Shown in pieces: positions 10,801 through 22,800 of a stretch of 64,000 nucleotides of DNA. The stretch spans positions 799,001 through 863,000 of the forward strand of contig JBAMJR010000097.1 of the NCBI GenBank assembly GCA_038501785.1. Reading direction: 5' to 3'. A program made the translations under genes and the position numbers. This stretch comes from Myoxocephalus aenaeus (taxonomy: Eukaryota > Chordata > Actinopteri > Perciformes > Cottidae). The notes beneath the pieces were generated by a model. That model worked only from the letters and a program-made list of their open reading frames with translations. It was not told the origin of the DNA and made no database searches. Position 1 is the first letter of the stretch. Every line of letters begins with the position of its first letter.

Positions 10801-13800
10801 AATCCTTTTCTTTCCAGAGAAACATCACCCTCATCGAGAATCCTGGTGTACGAGACACCATCTTGAACCTGACCTTGACAGCCCTTGCTCCTAAATTGAA
10901 TGAATTTGGACCTGAAGACTTTGAGCTGTGGTTCCAGGTCAACTTGTTTCCTGTGTTGGCGAGCCTCCACCCTGGCAGCTTGGTAGTGATACCCAGTAAC
11001 ATCAGCTGTGCATCCTACGCAGCTATGTAAGAGATGATATGTCTGCAGTCCAAAGCTCAACATTTTAATTTTTTTGCAGGATGATGTCAAACTTTTGGCT
11101 CCTGACAAGTCTCAATGATTTCTGTTTTCTTCCTTCAGACTCACTGCTCTTCGGCAAAATTTGAATTCCCTGCAACTGCAGGTTTCACACAGTTTGAGAT
11201 CCAGCATAATGTCACTCAAGGAGACATTTCCACGTAAGTGGCTAAATGCTCTGCTTACAAACTTTTTCAGATTTGCCCATTGCCACAACTGTGATGATAG
11301 CTGTACTGATGCCATGCCTTCATTTCAATATTTTCTGAAACAGGTTGCTCAGTTCCAGATTCCTTCATGGTGAGTTAATTTCTATGGTTCTATTGATGGT
11401 CTTTTACAACATTTGATCAGAATGTACAAGACACACGTTTGGCACATTCACTTTGTTAAGGAGGCCATGTTGATAGATTTGAACTTTAAATACGTTTTAC
11501 TATTGGACTAACAATTATGCTTTGCTTGTCTCCAGTGCAAGGAGACTCCGGTTGATGGTAAGTTTCTGAATTACCTGATATTTCAACTTTGATGACAATA
11601 TCGCATTCTGAAGGTACAATATCTGATACACAAATATTGATCTTTTCACAGAGGACCTCATCTGTGGTGCAGTTAATAGGTGGGTGAACAACTGTTTTGT
11701 CTGGTCCTGGGTTTGGGTAGGTAAAGTTCTCTTCCACAATCTATCTAAAGTGACAATGGTTTACTTTTGTATTGTCCTCCTAGATCACAAGTCGAACAAA
11801 CCCTGTCTGTTGGCAATTCCTCTGAAGCCCTGTGCAATTTAAACATCACTGAACATGCCTGTTCCTCGGTAAGACTGTTATATGTAAGCCGTGAATCCCA
11901 GAGAAAGATTTGTCTTTTGCTACATTACCCTCCTGATACTAATCTCCATAAACTCTGAAAGTGTTTGTTTTATTTCTTTTCTAATTGTTTTCAAAGGCTA
12001 CACATCTCACAGCCAGCAACTTGGTCACACTGATGAACTGCTCACTGGAAAGCCAAAGGACCTACCCCGTAGAGGTCTGGAAGCTTTTCTTCCAAAAAGC
12101 TTCTCCGGCACTAGACCAGGCTCTTGTGACATACGCCAGCATGGTAAATCCAATCCCAGAAATGTACAAAATTGGTGTTTCCCTGTTTGAATTCTGGGTC
12201 AAACCAAAATGACTTTTCCAATTCCAGGCCCCCAACAACAGCAACCCGTCCTTGTCACATGCCCTTGAGGCTCTTGGGGAGGTGAGAATTGCCAACTTCA
12301 GCCAGGCAGAACTGCAGAATGATACCTTTGTCAGCAGCTGGTTCCAGACAAGGATTCGTCCGTTTCTGGCCTCTTCATCCCCCAACTTCCTATTCTGCCT
12401 AAGCTCCAAGAACTTCAGCTGCCATACGTACCGGATTGTGTAAGCACATATGTGATACATTGCTCCTCTGTGAACAAGATTGCAGAGGAACCTGCTGTTT
12501 TGTAATTGTTAAGGTATTAAAAGCCTTCTCTCAAATTTAGCGTCCAGGCATTCAGCAGCCAAAAGGCATCCATGGACAGAGAAAGACAGCCAGCAGTCTT
12601 CACTCATTTCATCAAGCCCTTCCTTTCAAGAAATGACTCATCAGGTAAAGGCAAGCGCTCAGGCTCAAATTGGTAAAGTCTCGATAGCATGTGGTGGTTA
12701 TACCTTGTCAATGACTTTGTTTCTGTCTTCTTCGCAGATCCTGGCTGTGTCTCGTTTATCAACGGTAGTGGAGAGTGGCTACAGGTAAACCTTGGCAGCT
12801 TCTCTGAATTTGCATCCCTGCAGGATCTGCAAGCCCTCAATGCCAACTTCTCCAGTGTAAGTAGGGACTGCGGTTAAAGTATTCCTATTCCAAGCTGAAA
12901 TGTCTTACCTTTGTTTTTGCCATTGCTGCTGTTTGATTTCATATTGATTTCCTTTTTTTAGGCCGAATCGTTGTCAGTGCTCAATCCTAGTCAGGTGGCA
13001 CAGTTGATACTGAGCTCAGGGGCCTTGAATGACACAGACCAAATCGACCTTGTGTTTGAGCAACTCGAGGATGGTGATGCTCTGGAAAATGTGAACGAAT
13101 TCCTGACAGAGTTGACAGCAAGTGGAAAGGTAGGCTACTCTTGGCACCTGGGTAAGATGCATAACGAATAGGCTTGAAACAGAGCATAGTCAGTAATTAG
13201 TCATGTATCTAACCCACTACATCAGTTGTAGGGCACTCATTCATATAAAATATGCTGTTACATCCTATGTTGCACGCTGTCTGGGGTATCATGGCGTTTG
13301 AATCCTCTCATGTCGTCATTTGACAGGTCCCTGATTTCCAACCTGCTGTGAGAGATCGTGTGATGAATAGGACCTTCGCCATCATCAGTCTCCATTTCCT
13401 ACGATTCAACAAAGTAGACTGGTTTTCTTGGTTCCATCTGATACTGACTCCTCTCCTCCCAAGTTTCAGCCCAATGATGCTCAAGAATGCAACTGCAAAT
13501 ATAAACTGCACAAACTACCATGTCGTGTGAGTATCATTCCAAGAACAAGCAAGATTGCATTGCAAAAAGTGCAAAATGCTAATGGTGGACAGCATAAGAA
13601 TGTGTATTTCCCGTGTCTGCAGTGTGAGTGGGATGGCCAAGGTTTCCCCTGCATTGCCGTTGCAAAGACAAAAAGAAATCACAGAGGTTCTGCTGGACTA
13701 CCTGAATAAATCTGCCAGTGTCATCAACGAGCCAGGTAGGGATGACGCAGTAAATTGGGCCATGTGGTTGTCTGTGTGTGCGTCCCCACGGACTTTGTAT

Positions 13801-16800
13801 TGTGAAAAAGTATGCTGAAATGGTAGTGAGAAGAACATTGACAATTGACTTCTTTCATGTGTATCAATGCAAAATAATGCTTGCTAAATGGTGCATATGT
13901 TAATGTCCGTCTACGTGCCTTAGTTTGCAGGCAGGGAATTCAGAGTGATGCAGAGTGGCTTGAAGCAAACCTGGGTTCCTTTTCCCAATACACAACATAC
14001 TCTGAACTCAAAATCTTCAACCTCTCTGGAGTAAGTCATACATTTTGCTGACAATCTTTCTTGAAAACAGCTGCACAATATTCGCAACTTGGAAAATCTG
14101 CACACAGTTGTGGCTTTGCCATATCAAAGAGAAGAGCAATTCATATATCATCTTGGTTTTTGTCATCAGGTGGCAGTTGTGGACTCCCTCTCACCAAAGC
14201 AGAAGGCTGAGCTGATCCTGGATCTAGACAGCGGCTTTTTGGACAACGAGACCCTCGTAACGAAGGTGTTGACAAACTTGACAGAGTCCACTGATGATGA
14301 GCAGTTGGATGAGTTTTTCCAGGCCTTTGGAGAGATCACCAAGCAGGTGAATGCTTAACTTTAAGAATGCCGTATATTAACACAAAGTTGGCTGGTAAAC
14401 TGTCCTCTTGGAAGTTGCCCGAGGGTGGATGAATTTTTGCAGAATCTAATAAGTGGCTAGGATTTCACTCAAAAGGATACATTTCTGTCATGCTTCTTGA
14501 ATGAATGGCCACCAAGGATTGTTTGATTGATTGATGCCCCTGATGCACTAAAGTACAAAGGCGGGTCACCAAGCTTGCTTTCACTACAATGATTACAGAA
14601 ACGCAAAATGTCCTCCTGAACTGAAACGTGAATCCTTTTCTTTCCAGAGAAACATCACCCTCATCGAGAATCCTGGTGTACGAGACACCATCTTGAACCT
14701 GACCTTGACAGCCCTTGCTCCTACATTGAATGAATTTGGACCTGAAGACTTTGAGCTGTGGTTCCAGGTCAACTTGTTTCCTGTGTTGGCGAGCCTCCAC
14801 CCTGGCAGCTTGGTAGTGATACCCAGTAACATCAGCTGTGCATCCTACGCAGCTATGTAAGAGATGATATGTCTGCAGTCCAAAGCTCAACATTTTAATT
14901 TTTTTGCAGGATGATGTCAAACTTTTGGCTCCTGACAAGTCTCAATGATTTCTGTTTTCTTCCTTCAGACTCACTGCTCTTCGGCAAAATTTGAATTCCC
15001 TGCAACTGCAGGTTTCACACAGTTTGAGATCCAGCATAATGTCACTCAAGGAGACATTTCCACGTAAGTGGCTAAATGCTCTGCTTACAAACTTTTTCAG
15101 ATTTGCCCATTGCCACAACTGTGATGATAGCTGTACTGATGCCATGCCTTCATTTCAATATTTTCTGAAACAGGTTGCTCAGTTCCAGATTCCTTCATGG
15201 TGAGTTAATTTCTATGGTTCTATTGATGGTCTTTTACAACATTTGATCAGAATGTACAAGACACACGTTTGGCACATTCACTTTGTTAAGGAGGCCACGT
15301 TGATAGATTTGAACTTTAAATACGTTTTACTATTGGACTAACAATTATGCTTTGCTTGTCTCCAGTGCAAGGAGACTCCGGTTGATGGTAAGTTTCTGAA
15401 TTACCTGATATTTCAACTTTGATGACAATATCGCATTCTGAAGGTACAATATCTGATACACAAATATTGATCTTTTCACAGAGGACCTCATCTGTGGTGC
15501 AGTTAATAGGTGGGTGAACAACTGTTTTGTCTGGTCCTGGGTTTGGGTAGGTAAAGTTCTCTTCCACAATCTATCTAAAGTGACAATGGTTTACTTTTGT
15601 ATTGTCCTCCTAGATCACAAGTCGAACAAACCCTGTCTGTTGGCAATTCCTCTGAAGCCCTGTGCAATTTAAACATCACTGAACATGCCTGTTCCTCGGT
15701 AAGACTGTTATATGTAAGCCGTGAATCCCAGAGAAAGATTTGTCTTTTGCTACATTACCCTCCTGATACTAATCTCCATAAACTCTGAAAGTGTTTGTTT
15801 TATTTCTTTTCTAATTGTTTTCAAAGGCTACACATCTCACAGCCAGCAACTTGGTCACACTGATGAACTGCTCACTGGAAAGCCAAAGGACCTACCCCGT
15901 AGAGGTCTGGAAGCTTTTCTTCCAAAAAGCTTCTCCGGCACTAGACCAGGCTCTTGTGACATACGCCAGCATGGTAAATCCAATCCCAGAAATGTACAAA
16001 ATTGGTGTTTCCCTGTTTGAATTCTGGGTCAAACCAAAATGACTTTTCCAATTCCAGGCCCCCAACAACAGCAACCCGTCCTTGTCACATGCCCTTGAGG
16101 CTCTTGGGGAGGTGAGAATTGCCAACTTCAGCCAGGCAGAACTGCAGAATGATACCTTTGTCAGCAGCTGGTTCCAGACAAGGATTCGTCCGTTTCTGGC
16201 CTCTTCATCCCCCAACTTCCTATTCTGCCTAAGCTCCAAGAACTTCAGCTGCCATACGTACCGGATTGTGTAAGCACATATGTGATACATTGCTCCTCTG
16301 TGAACAAGATTGCAGAGGAACCTGCTGTTTTGTAATTGTTAAGGTATTAAAAGCCTTCTCTCAAATTTAGCGTCCAGGCATTCAGCAGCCAAAAGGCATC
16401 CATGGACAGAGAAAGACAGCCAGCAGTCTTCACTCATTTCATCAAGCCCTTCCTTTCAAGAAATGACTCATCAGGTAAAGGCAAGCGCTCAGGCTCAAAT
16501 TGGTAAAGTCTCGATAGCATGTGGTGGTTATACCTTGTCAATGACTTTGTTTCTGTCTTCTTCGCAGATCCTGGCTGTGTCTCGTTTATCAACGGTAGTG
16601 GAGAGTGGCTACAGGTAAACCTTGGCAGCTTCTCTGAATTTGCATCCCTGCAGGATCTGCAAGCCCTCAATGCCAACTTCTCCAGTGTAAGTAGGGACTG
16701 CGGTTAAAGTATTCCTATTCCAAGCTGAAATGTCTTACCTTTGTTTTTGCCATTGCTGCTGTTTGATTTCATATTGATTTCCTTTTTTTAGGCCGAATCG

Positions 16801-19800
16801 TTGTCAGTGCTCAATCCTAGTCAGGTGGCACAGTTGATACTGAGCTCAGGGGCCTTGAATGACACAGACCAAATCGACCTTGTGTTTGAGCAACTCGAGG
16901 ATGGTGATGCTCTGGAAAATGTGAACGAATTCCTGACAGAGTTGACAGCAAGTGGAAAGGTAGGCTACTCTTGGCACCTGGGGAAGATGCATAACGAATA
17001 GGCTTGAAACAGAGCATAGTCAGTAATTAGTCATGTATCTAACCCACTACATCAGTTGTAGGGCACTCATTCATATAAAATATGCTGTTACATCCTATGT
17101 TGCACGCTGTCTGGGGTATCATGGCGTTTGAATCCTCTCATGTCGTCATTTGACAGGTCCCTGATTTCCAACCTGCTGTGAGAGATCGTGTGATGAATAG
17201 GACCTTCGCCATCATCAGTCTCCATTTCCTACGATTCAACGAAGTAGACTGGTTTTCTTGGTTCCATCTGATACTGACTCCTCTCCTCCCAAGTTTCAGC
17301 CCAATGATGCTCAAGAATGCAACTGCAAATATAAACTGCACAAACTACCATGTCGTGTGAGTATCATTCCAAGAACAAGCAAGATTGCATTGCAAAAAGT
17401 GCAAAATGCTAATGGTGGACAGCATAAGAATGTGTATTTCCCGTGTCTGCAGTGTGAGTGGGATGGCCAAGGTTTCCCCTGCATTGCCGTTGCAAAGACA
17501 AAAAGAAATCACAGAGGTTCTGCTGGACTACCTGAATAAATCTGCCAGTGTCATCAACGAGCCAGGTAGGGATGACGCAGTAAATTGGGCCATGTGGTTG
17601 TCTGTGTGTGCGTCCCCACGGACTTTGTATTGTGAAAAAGTATGCTGAAATGGTAGTGAGAAGAACATTGACAATTGACTTCTTTCATGTGTATCAATGC
17701 AAAATAATGCTTGCTAAATGGTGCATATGTTAATGTCCGTCTACGTGCCTTAGTTTGCAGGCAGGGAATTCAGAGTGATGCAGAGTGGCTTGAAGCAAAC
17801 CTGGGTTCCTTTTCCCAATACACAACATACTCTGAACTCAAAATCTTCAACCTCTCTGGAGTAAGTCATACATTTTGCTGACAATCTTTCTTGAAAACAG
17901 CTGCACAATATTCGCAACTTGGAAAATCTGCACACAGTTGTGGCTTTGCCATATCAAAGAGAAGAGCAATTCATATATCATCTTGGTTTTTGTCATCAGG
18001 TGGCAGTTGTGGACTCCCTCTCACCAAAGCAGAAGGCTGAGCTGATCCTGGATCTAGACAGCGGCTTTTTGGACAACGAGACCCTCGTAACGAAGGTGTT
18101 GACAAACTTGACAGAGTCCACTGATGATGAGCAGTTGGATGAGTTTTTCCAGGCCTTTGGAGAGATCACCAAGCAGGTGAATGCTTAACTTTAAGAATGC
18201 CGTATATTAACACAAAGTTGGCTGGTAAACTGTCCTCTTGGAAGTTGCCCGAGGGTGGATGAATTTTTGCAGAATCTAATAAGTGGCTAGGATTTCACTC
18301 AAAAGGATACATTTCTGTCATGCTTCTTGAATGAATGGCCACCAAGGATTGTTTGATTGATTGATGCCCCTGATGCACTAAAGTACAAAGGCGGGTCACC
18401 AAGCTTGCTTTCACTACAATGATTACAGAAACGCAAAATGTCCTCCTGAACTGAAACGTGAATCCTTTTCTTTCCAGAGAAACATCACCCTCATCGAGAA
18501 TCCTGGTGTACGAGACACCATCTTGAACCTGACCTTGACAGCCCTTGCTCCTACATTGAATGAATTTGGACCTGAAGACTTTGAGCTGTGGTTCCAGGTC
18601 AACTTGTTTCCTGTGTTGGCGAGCCTCCACCCTGGCAGCTTGGTAGTGATACCCAGTAACATCAGCTGTGCATCCTACGCAGCTATGTAAGAGATGATAT
18701 GTCTGCAGTCCAAAGCTCAACATTTTAATTTTTTTGCAGGATGATGTCAAACTTTTGGCTCCTGACAAGTCTCAATGATTTCTGTTTTCTTCCTTCAGAC
18801 TCACTGCTCTTCGGCAAAATTTGAATTCCCTGCAACTGCAGGTTTCACACAGTTTGAGATCCAGCATAATGTCACTCAAGGAGACATTTCCACGTAAGTG
18901 GCTAAATGCTCTGCTTACAAACTTTTTCAGATTTGCCCATTGCCACAACTGTGATGATAGCTGTACTGATGCCATGCCTTCATTTCAATATTTTCTGAAA
19001 CAGGTTGCTCAGTTCCAGATTCCTTCATGGTGAGTTAATTTCTATGGTTCTATTGATGGTCTTTTACAACATTTGATCAGAATGTACAAGACACACGTTT
19101 GGCACATTCACTTTGTTAAGGAGGCCACGTTGATAGATTTGAACTTTAAATACGTTTTACTATTGGACTAACAATTATGCTTTGCTTGTCTCCAGTGCAA
19201 GGAGACTCCGGTTGATGGTAAGTTTCTGAATTACCTGATATTTCAACTTTGATGACAATATCGCATTCTGAAGGTACAATATCTGATACACAAATATTGA
19301 TCTTTTCACAGAGGACCTCATCTGTGGTGCAGTTAATAGGTGGGTGAACAACTGTTTTGTCTGGTCCTGGGTTTGGGTAGGTAAAGTTCTCTTCCACAAT
19401 CTATCTAAAGTGACAATGGTTTACTTTTGTATTGTCCTCCTAGATCACAAGTCGAACAAACCCTGTCTGTTGGCAATTCCTCTGAAGCCCTGTGCAATTT
19501 AAACATCACTGAACATGCCTGTTCCTCGGTAAGACTGTTATATGTAAGCCGTGAATCCCAGAGAAAGATTTGTCTTTTGCTACATTACCCTCCTGATACT
19601 AATCTCCATAAACTCTGAAAGTGTTTGTTTTATTTCTTTTCTAATTGTTTTCAAAGGCTACACATCTCACAGCCAGCAACTTGGTCACACTGATGAACTG
19701 CTCACTGGAAAGCCAAAGGACCTACCCCGTAGAGGTCTGGAAGCTTTTCTTCCAAAAAGCTTCTCCGGCACTAGACCAGGCTCTTGTGACATACGCCAGC

Positions 19801-22800
19801 ATGGTAAATCCAATCCCAGAAATGTACAAAATTGGTGTTTCCCTGTTTGAATTCTGGGTCAAACCAAAATGACTTTTCCAATTCCAGGCCCCCAACAACA
19901 GCAACCCGTCCTTGTCACATGCCCTTGAGGCTCTTGGGGAGGTGAGAATTGCCAACTTCAGCCAGGCAGAACTGCAGAATGATACCTTTGTCAGCAGCTG
20001 GTTCCAGACAAGGATTCGTCCGTTTCTGGCCTCTTCATCCCCCAACTTCCTATTCTGCCTAAGCTCCAAGAACTTCAGCTGCCATACGTACCGGATTGTG
20101 TAAGCACATATGTGATACATTGCTCCTCTGTGAACAAGATTGCAGAGGAACCTGCTGTTTTGTAATTGTTAAGGTATTAAAAGCCTTCTCTCAAATTTAG
20201 CGTCCAGGCATTCAGCAGCCAAAAGGCATCCATGGACAGAGAAAGACAGCCAGCAGTCTTCACTCATTTCATCAAGCCCTTCCTTTCAAGAAATGACTCA
20301 TCAGGTAAAGGCAAGCGCTCAGGCTCAAATTGGTAAAGTCTCGATAGCATGTGGTGGTTATACCTTGTCAATGACTTTGTTTCTGTCTTCTTCGCAGATC
20401 CTGGCTGTGTCTCGTTTATCAACGGTAGTGGAGAGTGGCTACAGGTAAACCTTGGCAGCTTCTCTGAATTTGCATCCCTGCAGGATCTGCAAGCCCTCAA
20501 TGCCAACTTCTCCAGTGTAAGTAGGGACTGCGGTTAAAGTATTCCTATTCCAAGCTGAAATGTCTTACCTTTGTTTTTGCCATTGCTGCTGTTTGATTTC
20601 ATATTGATTTCCTTTTTTTAGGCCGAATCGTTGTCAGTGCTCAATCCTAGTCAGGTGGCACAGTTGATACTGAGCTCAGGGGCCTTGAATGACACAGACC
20701 AAATCGACCTTGTGTTTGAGCAACTCGAGGATGGTGATGCTCTGGAAAATGTGAACGAATTCCTGACAGAGTTGACAGCAAGTGGAAAGGTAGGCTACTC
20801 TTGGCACCTGGGGAAGATGCATAACGAATAGGCTTGAAACAGAGCATAGTCAGTAATTAGTCATGTATCTAACCCACTACATCAGTTGTAGGGCACTCAT
20901 TCATATAAAATATGCTGTTACATCCTATGTTGCACGCTGTCTGGGGTATCATGGCGTTTGAATCCTCTCATGTCGTCATTTGACAGGTCCCTGATTTCCA
21001 ACCTGCTGTGAGAGATCGTGTGATGAATAGGACCTTCGCCATCATCAGTCTCCATTTCCTACGATTCAACGAAGTAGACTGGTTTTCTTGGTTCCATCTG
21101 ATACTGACTCCTCTCCTCCCAAGTTTCAGCCCAATGATGCTCAAGAATGCAACTGCAAATATAAACTGCACAAACTACCATGTCGTGTGAGTATCATTCC
21201 AAGAACAAGCAAGATTGCATTGCAAAAAGTGCAAAATGCTAATGGTGGACAGCATAAGAATGTGTATTTCCCGTGTCTGCAGTGTGAGTGGGATGGCCAA
21301 GGTTTCCCCTGCATTGCCGTTGCAAAGACAAAAAGAAATCACAGAGGTTCTGCTGGACTACCTGAATAAATCTGCCAGTGTCATCAACGAGCCAGGTAGG
21401 GATGACGCAGTAAATTGGGCCATGTGGTTGTCTGTGTGTGCGTCCCCACGGACTTTGTATTGTGAAAAAGTATGCTGAAATGGTAGTGAGAAGAACATTG
21501 ACAATTGACTTCTTTCATGTGTATCAATGCAAAATAATGCTTGCTAAATGGTGCATATGTTAATGTCCGTCTACGTGCCTTAGTTTGCAGGCAGGGAATT
21601 CAGAGTGATGCAGAGTGGCTTGAAGCAAACCTGGGTTCCTTTTCCCAATACACAACATACTCTGAACTCAAAATCTTCAACCTCTCTGGAGTAAGTCATA
21701 CATTTTGCTGCCAATCTTTCTTGAAAACAGCTGCACAATATTCGCAACTTGGAAAATCTGCACACAGTTGTGGCTTTGCCATATCAAAGAGAAGAGCAAT
21801 TCATATATCATCTTGGTTTTTGTCATCAGGTGGCAGTTGTGGACTCCCTCTCACCAAAGCAGAAGGCTGAGCTGATCCTGGATCTAGACAGCGGCTTTTT
21901 GGACAACGAGACCCTCGTAACGAAGGTGTTGACAAACTTGACAGAGTCCACTGATGATGAGCAGTTGGATGAGTTTTTCCAGGCCTTTGGAGAGATCACC
22001 AAGCAGGTGAATGCTTAACTTTAAGAATGCCGTATATTAACACAAAGTTGGCTGGTAAACTGTCCTCTTGGAAGTTGCCCGAGGGTGGATGAATTTTTGC
22101 AGAATCTAATAAGTGGCTAGGATTTCACTCAAAAGGATACATTTCTGTCATGCTTCTTGAATGAATGGCCACCAAGGATTGTTTGATTGATTGATGCCCC
22201 TGATGCACTAAAGTACAAAGGCGGGTCACCAAGCTTGCTTTCACTACAATGATTACAGAAACGCAAAATGTCCTCCTGAACTGAAACGTGAATCCTTTTC
22301 TTTCCAGAGAAACATCACCCTCATCGAGAATCCTGGTGTACGAGACACCATCTTGAACCTGACCTTGACAGCCCTTGCTCCTACATTGAATGAATTTGGA
22401 CCTGAAGACTTTGAGCTGTGGTTCCAGGTCAACTTGTTTCCTGTGTTGGCGAGCCTCCACCCTGGCAGCTTGGTAGTGATACCCAGTAACATCAGCTGTG
22501 CATCCTACGCAGCTATGTAAGAGATGATATGTCTGCAGTCCAAAGCTCAACATTTTAATTTTTTTGCAGGATGATGTCAAACTTTTGGCTCCTGACAAGT
22601 CTCAATGATTTCTGTTTTCTTCCTTCAGACTCACTGCTCTTCGGCAAAATTTGAATTCCCTGCAACTGCAGGTTTCACACAGTTTGAGATCCAGCATAAT
22701 GTCACTCAAGGAGACATTTCCACGTAAGTGGCTAAATGCTCTGCTTACAAACTTTTTCAGATTTGCCCATTGCCACAACTGTGATGATAGCTGTACTGAT

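Larger units (their letters stand above)
10277..14106 (+). repeat. Cassette unit 1 (3830 bp, 15 exons, 604 codons)
   Basis: Homology with later units begins near 10277, at gttgtggct in the intron 63 bp before exon a; the sequence upstream is unrelated to unit ends. Intron lengths after exons a to o are 301, 112, 110, 166, 94, 104, 128, 84, 101, 93, 105, 197, 96, 188 and 139 bp. Exons plus introns sum to exactly 3830. Exon positions in unit k are those of unit 1 plus 3830 x (k-1). Bases not seen in other units: g10286, c10314, t11468 and a13411 (Lys). It also has t13153 (shared with units 10 and 13), c11436 (shared with 2 and 3) and a14051 (shared with 2). Confidence 0.95.

Noticed and set aside
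10635..11108. 157-codon minus-strand open frame repeated in the early units (136 codons in units 8-14)
   Set aside because: It is antisense to exon b and crosses its splice sites. Its repetition only reflects the cassette. It is shortened in later units by a single intronic change, without other signs of selection.
11891..12190. 99-codon plus-strand open frame in each unit
   Set aside because: It overlaps exon h in a different frame and runs through intron sequence with intact splice sites, so it is a shadow.
12279..12290. GAG|gtgaga as the end of exon i
   Set aside because: The frame continues through it with the B-type motifs and reaches a good donor at 12440. The resulting exon length (212) matches other B exons.
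13929..13936. Acceptor TTTGCAG at 13930 for exon o
   Set aside because: It shifts the frame relative to exon n and removes the conserved Cys. The AG at 13923 fits both.
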